The notes: a model not told the origin generated them from the letters alone. 64,000 bases of DNA from Haemonchus contortus (GCA_000469685.2 LS997567.1:37077505-37141504), one strand, 5' to 3'; shown: positions 49,101 to 61,694, counted from the stretch's first letter. Made by a program: numbers and translations.

Positions 49101-52100
49101 GAAGCAGGCATTCCCGGTGCACATTTCTTCAGGCTTTGACATACAGTCACAAACAACAGGATCCACCTGAATGAACCAGTAACGAGAATTGTTATTTTTG
49201 TCACCAAGTATAAAAACTCAATTGCGGTTTAGTTAGCATTTGATACCCTCCAGTGGAAATTTAAAAGATTTAAACTTCAGCTCATAAAACGAAATCAAAT
49301 CTTAATATTCCCGTGTGCCAACAACATACACGAGATGCTGCTTACAGCATTGGAAACCTCTAAAATTCTTAAATATCCCTTTAATTATTTCGGTAGACTT
49401 GCTGTAACGAAATGTCATGCCAAAATAACAAAATTGACATTAAATTATGGACGGGCTGAAATGGGTAGTTTTTGATAGTAAAAAAACCCTGATGTCTTTT
49501 ATTCTCCTCACTAGAGGATGGGCCGACAGAGTTGAGGGCGAGTTTTCTGAAGCCAGGTCCTTTTAGATGTATTTTGTGTAATTAAAATATATTTTATTCC
49601 AAGGCCTCGGATGAGTTGTCAGAGCCCAGTTATCCAAAGAGCCCCGATTCTTCGGGGATCAGGCGGAGATTTCAAGAATATCTCTTTGAGAACTTTGAAC
49701 TTCATATAATTAAAATTATGTCAACTTTAATTACTATATGATAGGGAACTATTGCCTTCAGACAATTCATCTTTACAAGATGCGTAAAACTATGTAATTT
49801 GAGCCCGCCTACAACGATTACCTATTAGACGCCCCGTCGGGTGACAAGCAAAGTGCGAAAAACCTATTCCACTCACTTCGCAAAGCTGTCTAAATGATTG
49901 CAAATTCTATTCCCGAGAATTACTTGCAGTGAACTGGAGTTTAGAATGTGATATTTGTAGCTTTGACTATGAATATAAGTCATGGCTCGGATTTGAATTA
50001 TAAATATTCAATGGGAGGAACCGAAACACCAAACACCTAAACCAACAACTGAGAGGATTAAAATGGTCGAGGTACATAGAACCCATACGTACTCAAAAAG
50101 GCCTTTAAGACAACCCATGTGAGAATTACATGATTCAAGATGGATTATATCCCATATATTATATGAGATTGCCGTTTCAACCGACATATTTAATCAGACG
50201 TCAGACGTGGTGACCTTAGTGAACACAGCAGCCGTTGTGCAGTCTTCGATTGATCCTGTGGAGAATATTCAGAGAGAAGATACCAAAGTTCTATATATAA
50301 ATACAATGAGTTATGGGTTAAATGGGATTTATAGCTCTCCTAATTTTGCTATTTCAATGATGGGTCATGTGGTTTCAGATTCATAAGTGAAGATGTGATA
50401 TTAGTGGCCAACTTAATCCTGAAGTAAACCCTACCGTGGTTTTACTTCTAGCGGAACCCCAAAACTTCCTCCATCTCCGTATCTTTACGGGAGATAAACT
50501 TTTTGTAGGAGCTCCGTCCATTTTGGTGAGCACACGCTCACCACCTGTGTCGTCCATCTTAAATTTTCTTTTTTATAAAAGAACACTGCTACCTCATTAG
50601 AACCACAAAAAATTGAATTTGAAAACGATTGAAAGATTTGATTTTAATTTTCTTGACTGATTCTTAATGATTGATTGTCAGTTCTTAATTTTATGTTGTC
50701 CATCTTTGTGAGTCCCCCATTTATAATACTATAATCCCTTGAGTTCCTTTACAACTTCGGTAGTTTAGTCACTATTCCAACCTACTATTTCGTTTTGTAG
50801 ATCTCATCACGCATTTCCAATTTCGACTGGTTGTGTTAGAATTAGATTTTTCGGAGACAAGCAATTTGCTTCCTCTTTATCCCTCACAATGTCTCCTTTT
50901 TTATTTCCGCGGATAAGTTCCTCCCCCCCCCCGCTGAACTGTATCAGAATTACTTTAGGACCATTACCTTTCAGCATCCTTCCTCCGCCTACTCTCGTCC
51001 CGCATCTCACCTCACTGTCAACGCTACCGTTGATTCCCCGTCTCAGCACTGTATGGGGAAGAATTCAACCCAGTCGAACTCTGGCTACGTTTTTTTCCAT
51101 AGATTCTAGACTGCCTTAGAAACGAAACAGTCAAGTTTCACCCAAACAAGCCCGATTGAGCACGAGTTTTAACTCAACAAGACAAGCTACATTTACTTCT
51201 GTACGACTTGTCCCATCTCTGATGCATCTTTCTTATTTGATTCTTCATTTAAGTACGAATCTCCTAGCCCATAAAGAAATTACATAAGGAGGATACATAC
51301 ATCATCAGCAGATTCTTCTTTGACTCAGGCATCGATGTGAAGAGTGTAATGATGGAACAACAAGAGTTCTTGTGGTAATCGAGTAGAAGTTTTTACACAA
51401 AGCTCTTTTCTTTTTGCGTCAGAGCTAGCGTAAGAACTTACACTTCGTTAGCAGAGTAAGTGTACGGATACTTCTCACAAAAGTCGAAAAAGGCTCATGT
51501 GCTCTAAATCATAACCCGAAGCCTCTTACAAAAAAAATAGAGATATGTGCAAATATTGCAAATAAGCACAGGAAAACATGGTCACTCAGAATTGTTTAGG
51601 CTTCTAGAAGTTAGCCTGGAACACGTACTTTTTCAGCAAGAAATTATCTTTCTTAGCGTTCACTTTTATAGATGAAAGCTAAGAACTTTTTTCATAGAAA
51701 ACTCGTTTTGGTACCCTGTAATTTTCGGTTACAACGCGCCCTCCACTACGACTGATCTCAAATTGTTGCACAAGTTACGCAGCTGCGAGCAAAAGTTGTA
51801 AACCATGGAGAAGGAAACTATGGGGAGAATAAGATATCTGTACACATGGAATGTTGATCACATCGAGCTTTTTCCTCAGCACTGAGAACAACCAGAAAGT
51901 GGTATCACTGACTATCACTACCTGGGAAGACATCGTATTACACTGTTTAAGCGATTTGAATCCTTTATTTTCAGATCTACAAATTTTGAAATAAAGTGAG
52001 ATATAATTAAAATAGGCGAAAACCTATGTTTATTATGATGAGTTGTTTGTTTGTGTTTATTAAAACTCATAGATAAGGAGCGTACCAAGCGCCCGCCACT

Positions 52101-52577
52101 CTGGCATTTCCGAATTTGAGCCCGAGAAAACGGGTTGGAAGCAATTACTCTCACGAAGGGTGTAGCTTTGATAGAGATAATTTATCCCTAACAAGCAAAA
52201 GTATTTTTTGATTGTATTGACTGTTATACTTAAGTAATGATTGACTGACTTTTTTCGACATTAGCATTTTATCAGTACTTATTTTAACATTGATTCAAAG
52301 CCTGTTTGAGCTAACGTTTTCGCAATCTCTAATCGTGCCTGAACAATTACAATTGCCCCGTCACCTCAGTAGAGCAAAGCAGACGACTCTCGCTTTTGCT
52401 CCTTTTATTTTTCCTTTTTTCATCCCTATTTCTTGAGAACTGTTCAGCATGTATAAAAAAGACTACAGAAGGACAAACCTTTGCTCCATGACTGGTTTTG
52501 CAGTGAGTTAAGCATGAGTGGCAGTTCACTTCGGCTAGAGTGTTCATAGGAAGTACAAAAAGCAGTAGCCACTTCAT
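43131..52577 (-). CDS. Secreted two-module ET-like cysteine-rich protein, exons 1-6
   Basis: Exons, all with GT/AG borders: 52577-52479, 49166-49056, 48955-48845, 44275-44132, 43867-43782 and 43224-43131. Phases are 0,0,0,0,2 and agree at every join, giving 215 residues. Exon 1 encodes MKWLLLFVLPMNTLAEVNC, a signal peptide with likely cleavage near residue 15. Module 1 (exons 1-3) has CHSC, CDC, CTGNACF, GC and CFCEENECN. Module 2 (exons 4-6) has CCAC, CRGNYCV, GCG and CTCTQPSGSCN plus a sequon (NKT). This C-x-G-x-x-C-F/V ... GC ... C-x-C ... CN order is the nematode ET module, related to Ly6-type domains. No enzymatic motif is present. The product is probably secreted or surface-bound; its partner is unknown. 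Exon 6 ends at a donor and should join the third-module exons at 41.4 kb through an unresolved exon; read-through instead would stop after six residues. Confidence 0.8.
44368..44592 (+). mobile_element. SINE-like repeat, copy 5
   Basis: GGTGCAGTTGCAAGGGGCGC, B-box relic GGGGATCAAATCCTG, then TTGGCACTTGTCTGGGAAGA, CATTGGCTGGCC, ATAGGCCACATACAC and GTGCGGGGTGCA match the family in order. It sits in the intron between ET exons 3 and 4, antisense to the gene. Confidence 0.6.
45560..45930 (+). mobile_element. Probable 3' end of a non-LTR retrotransposon, with hairpin and AT-rich tail
   Basis: A moderately GC-rich segment ends in a perfect nine-base stem, AAACTCCCG (45859-45867) with CGGGAGTTT (45894-45902), whose loop contains the palindrome GGCATGCC. 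It is followed at once by an AATAATGAATAAATAAATGA tail. A hairpin directly before a simple A-rich tail is typical of LINE 3' ends. No reverse transcriptase remnant is recognisable upstream. It lies in the intron between ET exons 3 and 4, antisense. Confidence 0.45.
46900..47079 (+). mobile_element. Possible second LINE-type 3' end with (AAAT)n tail
   Basis: A T-rich stretch with GCGCGTGCACTAGACGCACC leads into an (ATAA)n tail of about five units (47058-47079). Another (AAAT)n run lies at 47699-47721. The evidence is the tail and context only. Confidence 0.3.
49167..52478. other. Intron 1 of the ET gene; pyrimidine-rich stretch inside
   Basis: About 3.3 kb between the first two ET exons. No additional exon with ET-type cysteines was found on the minus strand. 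The plus strand is pyrimidine-rich at 50880-51120, including a ten-C run at 50923-50932. Confidence 0.5.
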
Positions 52578-52602
52578 ACTCCTGGAGCAGGGCCTCACGC
52601 AG

Positions 52603-52615
52603 TCTAGAAATAAAG
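52603..52615 (-). promoter_or_regulatory. 3' splice-type acceptor 26 bases before the ET-gene start codon (candidate spliced-leader site)
   Basis: The minus strand reads GTCTTTATTTCTAG, then 26 bases, then the ATG at 52577. In nematodes such a T-rich acceptor close to the start codon, with no upstream exon, is where a spliced leader is commonly trans-spliced. An ordinary upstream 5'-UTR exon is the alternative. Confidence 0.45.
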
Positions 52616-52738
52616 ACATATGTGAAAACTCTATGACCTCAATTAAACAGGCACTTAACGAGTTGTAAAGAAAAATAAACCAATTGGAATCCAGCTAATT
52701 GTAAGCAGAGTTGGAAGCAGTAATGAATCGTAAAGTGA

Positions 52739-53330
52739 ATACGATACGATACGATACGATACGATGCTACACTATACTACACTATGCCCTACTGTACTAT
52801 ACTACGATATTATATGCTATACTATACCACACTATACTTCACCATACTATACTCTTCTCTACTATGCGATATACGACACGATACGATACGATACGATAGG
52901 ATGCTATACTGTACTATACTATTCTGTACTATACTATACTATACTATACTATACTATACTATACTATACTATACTATACTATACTATACTATACTATACT
53001 ATACTATACTATACTATACTATACTATACTATACTATACTATACTATACTATACTATACTATACTATACTATACTATACTATACTATACTATACTGTACT
53101 ATACTATACTATACTATACTATACTATACTATACTATACTATACTATACTATACTATACTATACTATACTATACTATACTATACTATACTATACTATACT
53201 ATACTATACTATACTATACTATACTACACTATACTATACTATTCTGTACTACGTTATACTGTACTATACTTCACTATACTGTACTATGCATGTACATATA
53301 CTGAACATCTATACTATACTATTTATATTC
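52739..53330 (+). repeat. Pentanucleotide array 1: (ATACG)n passing into (ACTAT)n
   Basis: It opens with five units of ATACG (52739-52765), passes through mixed units, has a second ATACG block (about 52878-52902), then a nearly pure (ACTAT)n run (about 52931-53241) and a decaying right edge. Its left end is about 160 bases upstream of the ET-gene ATG. The long frames across it (TILYY repeats) are artefacts, because ACTAT has no stop on this strand in any frame. Confidence 0.95.
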
Positions 53331-55527
53331 ACTGTGAGTTGTGGTCTCCAGCAAGTGGTTACACCTAAGGAAAGCATCGAAAGTTATTTTATGTCAACAC
53401 AGCAGATGAGGCGTTCGAAATTGATATTACTACTACTACTGCGGAAATCGACAGCAATCGCTCGCAGTAAAAACATCGTAACTCCAAATGAGTTTGCCCA
53501 TAACGGCAACGAGTGAGTATAGTAACCTTTGTTCTTTGGAGCACGAATGAGTCGCTCGGGATGGTACTGAAGTTGAGTCAAAGGAAATTACTACTTTAAG
53601 TATGCTTGCACTAGTGAAAGTAATTAGTCACAGAAGAATGGCTTTGGAATCTACCTATACTTCGAAGTACCCTATCAAATAGAAAGAACTACTGCTTACG
53701 AGTACGCCATCAGTGACATAGAATGCTCATTAGGGAAGCCTTTTCGAAGTGCACTCGTGCAACAGAAATACTTTGAAAGATAATTTCGACTTGACATGGC
53801 ACAAGTGACAATTATGGCTTCAGCCTGGCACGTAATGAAACTAGTAACTGTCAGTCAGCCTGCGAATTCTCTAGAATTTTTTTCTTCTAACATTGCATTT
53901 TTTCGGCACAGCCCATGCAGTATTCGAAAGCGTTTTTCTTGTTTTATAAGGAAAAGCTCGCTCTGGGAAGAGGAAAAAGAATGATTGGCAATGAAAAAGT
54001 TTACAGATATCTGAAGGACTGCCGCCTACCCGGACAACAGGGGAAATTCCAATTTTCCCGGTTTCATGCTAAAGTTTGGAGGTGTGGGATGGGTACAGCG
54101 TAGTATATCGACTAGTTGAGATGTAAAGAGCTGACAGAAAACGAGTGAGGACGAAGATTAACAAAAAAGACTAGCAACACGTACAACGGTAGACGTAAGA
54201 AGTTGGCATGTAGAAAAAACGATCGGTCAAGTGATAGTTTCTGTCTCGGTGTATGCAAGGCTTACCTTTCATTGCTGCAACCAGAAGAATCAAGGGGAAA
54301 AGCCGAAGAGGAAAAGGAAGGATGAATGAAAGGAAATGATCAAGGTCACTTCATGGGTGAAATGAATGTAAAGAGGTGAAATTCCGAGATGTCGTTGGAT
54401 ATGCGGTGACTAAACGGGTCATAAAAGGTAAGGACAAGGGTGCGCCAAGATCCTAATCTTTTCAGTCGTATATCTGCCAGGAATCGGATTAAATCTTTAA
54501 CAACATCTCATCAAATGTTCACTTGCACACTTTCCCTTCAAGGAATCATTCTGTATTTCAGAACGGTATAGGTTGAACATGGTGAATCTGGAAATACTCT
54601 CATGTACAACTGAGGAACGGCCCGAGGAAGAACAAATACCGTCATCTTCATGACTGGAATCGAAACTTCTGGAACCAGAACTTGAAAAGTGAATTTAACC
54701 CAGTGATCTACCTCCCGAAACCATCCAAAGACCACTATACTGACTTTAAGTTCAGGCATAGGGGTGGCTGTAGTGAAAGGAAACTCTACGAAGGGGAAGA
54801 TGGCAAGACTAGGTGGAAATCGCTGCACGGGATCAAGAATATGCATTGGATTAGGGCGCTGTTACAGACGGTTTTTACTCTCTGGGAATTGGAACTGTGT
54901 CCTGGAACTAGCCCTTTCATTACAGGACGGGTTGAAGGTTGAGAACCGGGACAGTTTGGGAGACACCGAGAAATCCTTTGATACAGGGGCGTTCATGATA
55001 AAGTGATGTAAAATGTCCAATAAACATTTGACTTAGAATAAACAAAAATGTTCCTATTCACTGATCTGGATGGACTTGTTCAGAAACGGTTTGAATAAGC
55101 TCATTATGCTGATAACTCGTAAAGGTATTGAGTTTGGCGAGAAGTAGTAAGTAGCAGTCAATGGAAACAATAAGTTTTTCTTGCACGGAAACAGCTGAAC
55201 ACATAAATTTCTAGGGTAAATATAGTCTAGATATGTATATAGATGGGATTGACAGCAGTAGTGAATCACCCCGCACAGGATTCGATGCATTCCACGCATT
55301 AGAGAATTAGCATGAAGAACACCGACGTAAAACTAAAGTCGTACACAAACACGAATGAAGCGAGTGTTGACGAAGGTAAACAGAAAAATACATATTTCTC
55401 GATTAGCAATAACTTTTAAAAATTATGACTTTTTTTCTCTTTTTCTATTCTCTCATTTTGTTGACTTAAAGAAACTTCGGCTGCTACATCGATAGCAATG
55501 AAGACAAAGGATGGAACTTTTTGGTGC
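53331..55527. other. No confident gene between the two pentanucleotide arrays
   Basis: At 54538-54860 both strands are open for more than 100 codons, minus with a hydrophobic and Pro-rich reading and plus with a charged one. No motif decides between them, so neither is called. Confidence 0.3.
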
Positions 55528-57495
55528 ATATACTATTTATATATACTATAGTATAATATATTGTACAACACTATAATATACTATATTATACTATAGCTAT
55601 ACTATACTACCCTATACTATCCTATACTATACTGTACTACACAATACTATACTATACTATACTATACTATACTATACTATACTATACTATACTATACTAT
55701 ACTATACTATACTATACTATACTATACTATACTATACTATACTATACTATACTATACTATACTATACTATACTATACTATACTATACTATACTATACTAT
55801 ACTATACTATACTATACTATACTATACTATACTATACTATACTATTACTAAATAAACTATACTATACTATACTATACTATACTATACTATACATACTATA
55901 CTATACTATACTATACTATACTATAACTAATAACTATACTATACTATACTATACTATAACTATACTATACTATACTATACAATACTATACTATACTATAC
56001 TATACTATACTATACTATACTAATACTATACTATACTATACTATACTTATACTAATACTATACTATACATATAACTATACTATACATACTATACTATACT
56101 ATACTATACTAATACTAATAACTATACAATACTATACTAATACTATACTATACTATACTATACTATACTAATACTATACTATACTATACTATACTCTATA
56201 CTATACTATACTATACTATACTATACTTACTTCTATAAAGTATACTATACTATACTTATACCTATACTATACTATACTATACTTATACTATACTATACTA
56301 TACTGGCTACTCTACCTATACTATACTATACTATACTATACTATACTAACTATACTATACTATACTATACCATACTATACTATACTATACTATACTATAC
56401 CTATACTATCACTATACTATACTATACTATACTATACTATACTATACTATACTATACTATACTATACTATACTATACTATACTATACTATACTATACTAT
56501 ACTATACTATACTATACTATACTATACTATACTATACTATACTATACTATACTATATGTACTATACTATACTATACTATACTATACTATACTATACTATA
56601 CTATACTATACTATACTATACTATACTATACTATACTATACTATACTATACTATACTATACTATACTATACTATACTATACTATACTATACTATACTATA
56701 CTACTATACTATACTATACTATACTATACTATACTATACTATACTATACTATACTATACTATACTATACTATACTATACTATACTATACTATACTATACT
56801 ATACTATACTATACTATACTATACTATACTATACTATACTATACTATACTATACTATACTATACTATACTATACTATACTATACTATACTATACTATACT
56901 ATAGTATACTATACTATACTATACTATACTATACTATACTATACTATACTATACTATACTATACTATACTATACTATACTATACTATACTATACTATACT
57001 ATACTATACTATACTATACTATACTATACTATACTATACTATTCTATACTATACTATACTATACTATACTATACTATACTATACTATACTATACTATACT
57101 ATACTATACTATACTATACTATACTATACTATACTATACTATACTATACTATACTATACTATACTATACTATACTATACTATACTATACTATACTATACT
57201 ATACTATACTATACTATACTATATTATACTATACTATACTATACTATACTATACTATACTATACTATACTATACTATACTATACTATACTATACTATACT
57301 ATACTATACTATACTATACTATACTATACTATACTATACTATACCATACTATAGTATACTTCTATACTATACTATACTTCTGTACTATAAATACTGCACT
57401 ATACTATACTATAATATACTATACTGTACTATACTGTACTATGCATTATTACACAATGCTATACTGCGCTATACAAAAGTATACTATCATACACA
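55528..57495 (+). repeat. Pentanucleotide array 2: (ACTAT)n, about 2 kb
   Basis: A long (ACTAT)n tract. From 55636 to 55845 and from 56410 to 57345 it is almost pure; between about 55846 and 56405 it is broken by many one- to three-base insertions and deletions and a few odd words (for example GGCTACTCTACC near 56305). Both edges decay gradually. The 350-codon frame inside it is an artefact of the stop-free repeat. Confidence 0.95.
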
Positions 57496-59514
57496 ATCAT
57501 CTGCAGGGTAACCCAAATCCAGGCTTGAGGGTCGAAGCTTTTGCTCTCCTACGAAATCGTGTACAATTCGAGGACTCGAAGAGAAATGGTTTTGATAATT
57601 TTTGTTAGACATTGTATCTATTTTTCGTTTATGTTTAAATCTATAAAAGCAGTAATCTTTGCAGCCAAAAATGTGAGCGACGAAAGCTTAGATCTTCCAG
57701 CTGATTCTGCATACCCTACCAGGACACAGCCAGCCGAAAGAGTTTTTTATTTTCTGACTTCACAGTTAAGCTTTGGAACGGAACCAGTTCGGATCACAAG
57801 AGGCTAAGCGCTTTGACGATTGACGTTCATCCATCGCAACGGTATTGACGAGGGCGATGGCGATTGTGGTGGAGGCGTTCAGCATGTGGTTTAGAGCGGG
57901 TACGGGTTTTCACAAGGATTCCTGCTGTCCAACGGAGAAAATCGTTTTGCACCCTGTCATAAACGTAGCACACGACGAAACATAGCCGATGTTATAGCGA
58001 TGAATGCGTCAGAACTCGTTACTGCTAATGCGCTAATGGTCTCGTTAGTTATCGTGACGATCATGAAGTTAAGGTTCTCGAGATATCAAAGGGATATTTG
58101 ATAAGCTTGAATGCTTTTGGGTCCCAGAGGAAAAAAAGAAAAGAAAGTTGGATTCTATCGTGCCAGTTCTGACCTTTTGGAAAGTTGCAAGGAAGAACGT
58201 CTACGACCGTAATTTGGACGACACAGTAGATTTAAAAACTTAGTAATCTCAGACGCCTCCAAGTCATTACCAGTGATTTCTGATATATCTATTACTCATT
58301 TCACATGTTTACCGTTATCACTGCCACTTGTTTACAGGTAATTACGATGACGTTGTCCTTTTTCTCAGAGAGGGCCGAGAAAAGGGAAATAGCGTGGAAT
58401 TCCTCATACTCCTTCCCTTCGCTTTCTCTATAGTGATTATTGGAAATCAATTTAATTATGCATCGTCATTTATTAATAAAACAAGTTAACGACAGTACTG
58501 TGAAGCCATAAAGTACAGCATGAGTAATGTGCAAGTCTGAAGTTTGTCGCTTCATCACAATGCGATTAATGTTTTCGCGAGAATCCCTACGTCGGAAATG
58601 ATCATCTTTCGCGAAGAAATAAACATTACTAATATTGATTACTTTATGTGTTACAAGTTCAAAGAACAAAGATGCAGCAAATCCAATCAATATCTATTGA
58701 TTGTAGTTACTAATAAACGGCAACTACTTTGAAACAAGCTCTAGTTAGCCTTGGAAAACTTCTTACAACTGCCGGTATCAGAAAGAATTACATTTCGGGA
58801 TGTGCTCGGATCTGAAGGAACTCCATGCTAATAAAGTAATCATTTTTTAATACCTTAGAAGGGTGTTCGGGCAAACTGCTGTGAAAGTGGCTGGTCAATT
58901 TTAGACAGGAGGTTACAAATTGGACATTCTGTCAAAAATCTCATTTAAAAAGTTGCAAGTGCAAGTGCGTGCAGAGCCATCAACGAGAAGACGCCCCAAG
59001 AATTTCCAAGCCAAATGGGCGCCATTGTATGTAGTAATGACTCAGCACTTTGAGAATTACTCAGAAAAACTAGTCTCCTCCAAAACATGTTCAGCTGCCA
59101 GCTTGAACACTTTCCGGATCAAGCTTCTAGGAAAGTTTGGATTGTGACAATCGCTGCACTAATTTTTCAACCGTCGAAGGTGTGTTCCTTATTAAGCATC
59201 AATGATGGACGAAACATCCGAAGAGCGAGCGTGCGGCAGCGCACAGCGGATAGTCTAGCTAGTTATAGCTTCAGTAAAGTTAAATATGTTTTGCTACAAG
59301 TAAAAATTTTATTTTAACACAAATTAGAATTGACTTAGCATATGATGTCATATGTTACAGCGCAGCAATAAGCTTGGAACCTTCACTTCAAATTCCGAGA
59401 GAATGAAGAGGTTTTATGAATCAGAAGGCTACCAGATATAAAGTGGAATATTTGAAATAAAATATACTATATAGTAATATAGAAAACAAAAAAAAATAAT
59501 ACAAATTAATCATC
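57496..59514. other. No confident gene
   Basis: A plus-strand stretch after CTTTGCAG at about 57663 reads in protein-like fashion for 48 codons to a stop at 57805-57807 and could be a terminal exon, but no partner exon was found. Nothing else is recognisable. Confidence 0.3.
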
Positions 59515-59781
59515 TTGCTGAGTGGTAAGGGAAAAAATGAAGGAGTGCTAATGAAAAGGGTTTTTGGGAGAGTGAGGCTCTCATACATGCGTCGAATAAA
59601 ATGGCGTGTCCGTAGAAATCCTCCCGAAATGATAGAATTGATACCATTACATTTGTGGGTACCCACGACCCAAATAGTTGCGGCTATTGGGGTCAATGTT
59701 TTGGCGTACTTTAAGGACATGAAAAAGGTGTCTGTACTGGCTCAAATTCGATTAGCAACCAGCTACAAACTACGACGGAAT
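59515..59781 (+). CDS. Exon-like ORF of unknown small membrane protein, ending at a consensus splice donor
   Basis: The frame is open from about 59515 to 59994, but protein-like composition ends at AAT|GTAAGTG (59781/59782), a consensus donor, so I take 59781 as the exon end. The region is basic (MRRIKWRVRRN), then has a single hydrophobic segment (LHLWVPTTQIVAAIGVNVLA) and then a basic helix ending YKLRRN. This pattern resembles a small single-pass membrane protein, such as an accessory subunit of a mitochondrial complex, but I cannot name it. The start is uncertain: several Met codons precede the hydrophobic segment. No following exon was identified, so it could be a fragment. Confidence 0.4.
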
Positions 59782-59994
59782 GTAAGTGACCTTAAGTTCA
59801 GTAGAGTTGTTAACAAAAATCACATGGAGACATTATTTATCGAAGTTTACCAAATACTATTCATAATAGAAGTTGATAAGAAACATATTTCCGCAGTCAA
59901 AATCCGCAGTCGAAAAGAACAGTTTATGTCTCATTATCCTAATTACGACAGCTTTTATTTAAATATTACTCGAATATTCAGGATTTCATTTTAA

Positions 59995-60898
59995 TTTTCC
60001 TCCAATTCCATAGATTGAGAACATCGAGAATCTGATACGTAATGTAAAGATGTAATATAAGCACGCAAGTAGAGATAGTACGTATTCCTGTCCCCCCCCC
60101 CCCCACCCCAATTATAATTGGAAAGGAGCGGAAGATTACAAATTAATGGAACGATTAGTGGGACAAATCCTGCTCGATTTCATGATTAAAGTCTTCGGTA
60201 ATCTCAAGTCCCCAAGAAGCAGTGTCTGGGGACAACCCCGAGAAGGCAGATTGTTGGAATAGACGACTACAATCTCGGAGCGGATTCGGGGCAAAAACTT
60301 CTGGAGCAATGGGCTATTTCTATTCGACGGGAACGCTTTAGTCAGTGATTGCGTTTCTCAGACACTCATTTCGGACAGGGCAAAAGTGTGTCTTTAAGAC
60401 GATAGTAAAACCTTCAATGGATGGCGATTTGCTGGGAAAGAGGTATTACTAGGGAAAATGCTTACTTCCTACGTAGGCGAGCTAGCGAAAATCACAAGAA
60501 CCCGGAATAATCATATGTTCGCACGGGAGAAGGAACACGGGCCAAGATCGCTTAATGCAACAGACATAGAAATTGAAAGATAGAAATCGACGATCGCCAA
60601 CGTCCGGGATAGCCAACGGATGGTATCTGGGGGCGGAACAATGGTTCACGACTATGCAAATGAAAGGAGATTCGCTTTTTGATCGGAATGCATGTCAGGA
60701 AATTGTCGGAAATCGGAATAAAAGAAGTTGTTCGAGTCGATAGTTACATATTGATGATGAAATATGAGACATAGGAAATTAACGTTGTTTACAAAGGGGT
60801 CCGAGCAATAAATTCGAGTATACAAGTAATAAACCTGTGTGATCACTTTCTACATATTATATTCTACATCGCAAATATTCCGGAATAAATGAAATATT
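59995..60898. other. No recognisable gene; C-rich tract at 60092-60109
   Basis: A run of thirteen C, an A and four C lies at 60092-60109. The rest carries only short frames. Confidence 0.45.
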
Positions 60899-61416
60899 CC
60901 TGCTTCAATGTAGTCATAATAGTAACAGGGAGGTATTGCAGCTGATTTCAGTTATACTTGATGGACGAGTTCTGCATCACCTTTTTGTGAAAATGATTTT
61001 ACTAGAACAATTTCCCCTCTCACTAGAAAGTTACCGAATTCACAGAGATGGCAACGGAATCATGTAGAACTACTGAATGTGTAATATATCGGAATCATCA
61101 TGACTTCAAGTACAGCAGTAAGCTTCATAGCTCTAAAAAAGTTTCAACAAAGCCAATCTACGTTCTTTGAGCTCTCAGAAATAATCCCGCTTCAATTGTT
61201 CATAAAGAGTATCAGGAAGGCACTGCAACTGATTTCAATAGCACTTAATGGATGAATTCTGCGCCTGGTGGAATGATTTTATGGATTAATTTTACTAGGA
61301 AGTTGATAAATTCAGAGAGTTACTCCTAGAAACTCATAGTACTCATAGATAGAGAGTACTCATAGCTTTACAAAAAAATTTAACAAAGTCAATCTACGTT
61401 CTTTGAGCTTGAAAAA
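60899..61416. repeat. Tandem duplication, about 287 bp and 231 bp
   Basis: Copy A 60899-61185 and copy B 61186-61416 both start C[CT][TC]GCTTCAAT and end with AATCTACGTTCTTTGAGCT, with shared inner words such as CTGATTTCA, TGATGGA.GA and GATTTTA. Copy B has lost about 60 bases and contains its own small repeat of ACTCATAG (three times near 61338-61365). Confidence 0.75.
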
Positions 61417-61694
61417 AGGTAGCTGTTTCAAGCTCCCAAGTGGGCGGAGTCGCGGCAGTGTGAGTTTCGTCTGTCTTCCAAGTGCTCATGCTGATTGCGC
61501 TCAATGGAGAAGTGTCACTAGTGTCAGTAGCCCGCACGACATCTACTCTACGAGTATCCGGTGCCGATTGAGATTGACGATAGAGTGACGAGAAGTTGCG
61601 ACGAAACAATATACCCGAGTCATCCCTGACTCCTCGAAGAATCCGGGTTCCCCTAGCCGTACTATACTATTCAACGATTGATTAATTAATGTTC

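Noticed and set aside
51046..51100. EFNPVELW, reminiscent of the Tc1/IS630 transposase signature near the third acidic residue
   Set aside because: Only eighteen residues, no supporting upstream motif or terminal repeats; may be chance in a pyrimidine-rich tract.
52711..53516. Frames of 250 and 194 codons made of TILYY repeats
   Set aside because: They arise because (ACTAT)n contains no stop in any plus-strand frame; they are microsatellite artefacts.
54538..54942. Overlapping open frames on both strands, 86 to 102 codons
   Set aside because: No motif or splice context on either strand; each may be the shadow of the other.
56556..57608. 350-codon frame in the second array
   Set aside because: Same artefact of the stop-free pentamer; the non-repeat end is short and unremarkable.
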